6,447 nucleotides of DNA. Origin: Gammaproteobacteria bacterium. Its GTDB lineage: Bacteria > Pseudomonadota > Gammaproteobacteria > Arenicellales > DRJH01. Positions within the stretch are counted from its first letter, which is position 1. Every line of letters starts with the position of its first letter. Under the pieces are notes generated by a model. The model made no database searches. It was not told the origin of the DNA and saw only the letters and a program-made list of their open reading frames with translations. Below are positions 5,157-6,447 of this stretch, in pieces. The position numbers were made by a program, and so were the translations under genes. The stretch is from assembly GCA_011052285.1 (NCBI GenBank), contig DRJH01000109.1, forward strand, positions 1 through 6,447. Direction: 5' to 3'.

Positions 5157-6447
5157 ACGCCTAAGTTCCCTCCTTGATCCAGCCGTCGCAAATCCACTCT
5201 CCGCACTTTGCCGGTAGTCGTCATCGGCAAACTGTCGATAAATTCAATCTCCCGTGGATATTCATAGGCAGCCAGGTTTTCTTTTACATGCTGTTGAATG
5301 CTTTTTTTCATCTCCGGACTAGCCGCGGTATCCGCCACCAGCACCACATAGGCTTTAATAATTTCCCCACGCAAAGCATCGGGGCTGCCGATCGCTGCAG
5401 CCTGGGCAATTGCCGGATGCTTGATGAGACAATCCTCGATCTCTCCGGGGCCAATACGATAACCCGCACTACTGATAACATCATCGTGGCGCCCCAGAAA
5501 CCATAAATACCCGTCCTCATCCCTGCGCCCCAGATCCCCGGTCAGGAACCAGTCTCCGATGATTTTATCGCGGGTTGCTGCTTCATTGTGCCAGTAGCCC
5601 AGGAACATCACCGGATCCCCACTGCAACGAGCGGCCAATTCACCCACTTCACCAACCGCCACCGGATGACCCTGTTTATCGATTGGCATCACCTCATGAC
5701 CCGGATAAGGCTTACCCATGGAACCCGGTCTGACCGGCATAACCCTATGCGAGTTACCCACCAGGTAATTAAATTCGGTCTGACCCCACATTTCGTTGAT
5801 GGTCACGCCAAGAACATCACGTCCCCAGTGGATCAGCTCTTCACCAACCTGTTCTCCGGCCGACATGATGCCGCGTAAATGCAGCGTATAACGCTGTTGA
5901 ATATTTCCCAACTGACGCAACATCTTCAGTGCCGTAGGGGCTAAAAAGCTATTCGTAACCCGATAACGAGCCATTAAATCGCAGGCTTTCTCCGGATCAA
6001 AACCCCGTGCCATATAGCCCAATACGGGCCGTCGATAATAGAGCGAAGGCAACAAAGCATCGAGCAAACCACCGGTCCAGGCCCAATCGGATGGGGTCCA
6101 CATCACATCATGCGGCTCAGGAAAGAAATTCTGTGACATCTCAAACCCGGTCAGATTGCCGATCAGGGACCGATGTGCGACCAACGCTCCCTTGGGTGGA
6201 CCCGTGGTGCCTGAGGTATAGATCAACAACGCCGGGTCGTTAGCAAAAGTAGCTGCAGTAACAAATTGATCGGAAGCACGGGATAACAACACCTGGTAAC
6301 TGGCATCTCCGGCCTTCTCATCACAGTCGATAATGAGTTTCAGTTCCGCCAGCCCAGGTTTGAGCGATTCCACCATCTCACGCCGCGAAGCATCGACCAG
6401 GACGACCCGTGCACCACTGTTCTGAAGGCGGTATTGCAGCGCATCAC
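5144..6447 (-). CDS. AMP-dependent acyl-CoA synthetase, medium/short-chain type, 5' end outside the window
   Basis: An open frame of 433 visible codons runs without a stop to the right edge. The Met codon at 6376 is internal, because in-frame codons upstream (DALQYRLQNSGARVV, 6445-6401) fit the region before the nucleotide motif in this family. The enzyme joins a carboxylic acid to CoA through an acyl-adenylate, using ATP. Counting from that internal Met: ATP motif YTSGTTGPPKGA (53-64), WTPSDWAWTGG (93-103), A5 motif MWGQTE (196-201), TGDLGRRDEDGY (279-290), hinge and A8 region GRHDDVISSAGYRIGPGEIE (295-314), and the catalytic lysine Lys390 in PMTTTGKVRR. This resembles the medium-chain acyl-CoA synthetase (ACSM-like) group rather than Acs or PrpE. 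Those proteins are about 550 residues, so roughly 110 to 130 are missing at the N-terminus. It converges on hinT. Substrate is uncertain; a link to AcuI by supplying acryloyl- or another short acyl-CoA is possible but unproven. Confidence 0.92.
   Translation of the reverse strand, partial: DALQYRLQNSGARVVLVDASRREMVESLKPGLAELKLIIDCDEKAGDASYQVLLSRASDQFVTAATFANDPALLIYTSGTTGPPKGALVAHRSLIGNLTGFEMSQNFFPEPHDVMWTPSDWAWTGGLLDALLPSLYYRRPVLGYMARGFDPEKACDLMARYRVTNSFLAPTALKMLRQLGNIQQRYTLHLRGIMSAGEQVGEELIHWGRDVLGVTINEMWGQTEFNYLVGNSHRVMPVRPGSMGKPYPGHEVMPIDKQGHPVAVGEVGELAARCSGDPVMFLGYWHNEAATRDKIIGDWFLTGDLGRRDEDGYLWFLGRHDDVISSAGYRIGPGEIEDCLIKHPAIAQAAAIGSPDALRGEIIKAYVVLVADTAASPEMKKSIQQHVKENLAAYEYPREIEFIDSLPMTTTGKVRRVDLRRLDQGGNLGVANK

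Noticed and set aside
6374..6376. Met codon at 6376 as the true start of the acyl-CoA synthetase.
   Set aside because: The frame stays open to the window edge and the upstream codons continue the family's normal sequence, so the gene is truncated by the window and not short.

Overview
The window looks like a stretch of a proteobacterial chromosome, most likely gammaproteobacterial. GC content is moderate by eye, genes are tightly packed, and two proteins (the HinT-type histidine triad protein and the AcuI/YhdH-type reductase) resemble their Escherichia coli counterparts closely as I recall those sequences. I see no tRNA, rRNA, CRISPR array, insertion sequence or phage gene. Coding sequence fills nearly everything; the longest gap is 138 bases.

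Layout, right to left along the minus strand: (1) a 5'-truncated AMP-dependent acyl-CoA synthetase runs in from the right edge and stops at 5144. (2) A plus-strand hinT (4721-5080) converges on it; the 63-base gap holds two adjoining hairpins, one of which surrounds the synthetase stop codon. (3) Across a 62-base divergent intergenic region from hinT, the minus strand carries a run of four genes: acuI-type acrylyl-CoA reductase (4658-3666), a DAO-family FAD oxidoreductase (3527-2217), a class III adenylate/guanylate cyclase (2170-938) and a dihydrodipicolinate synthase (DHDPS)-family lyase/deaminase (933-13). The gaps are 138, 46 and 4 bases, so the last three are probably one transcript and acuI may belong to it.

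Functionally, the acyl-CoA synthetase and AcuI could act in sequence on short-chain acids (for example acrylate to acryloyl-CoA to propionyl-CoA), although hinT lies between them. The oxidoreductase plus DHDPS-family pair recalls amine, amino acid or hydroxyproline-type catabolism, where a DAO-family oxidase makes an imine or keto product that a Schiff-base aldolase or deaminase then processes. The lyase lacks the substrate-carboxylate arginine of true DapA, so a lysine biosynthesis role is unlikely.

The most unusual point is a nucleotide cyclase gene wedged between two catabolic genes, coupled to the downstream lyase by only four bases. It has a roughly 190-residue N-terminal region of unrecognised function and non-canonical residues (Arg and Ser) at the two positions that normally recognise the purine base. 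No wholly new system can be demonstrated from this sequence alone, but the oxidoreductase-cyclase-lyase cluster is the best candidate for one.
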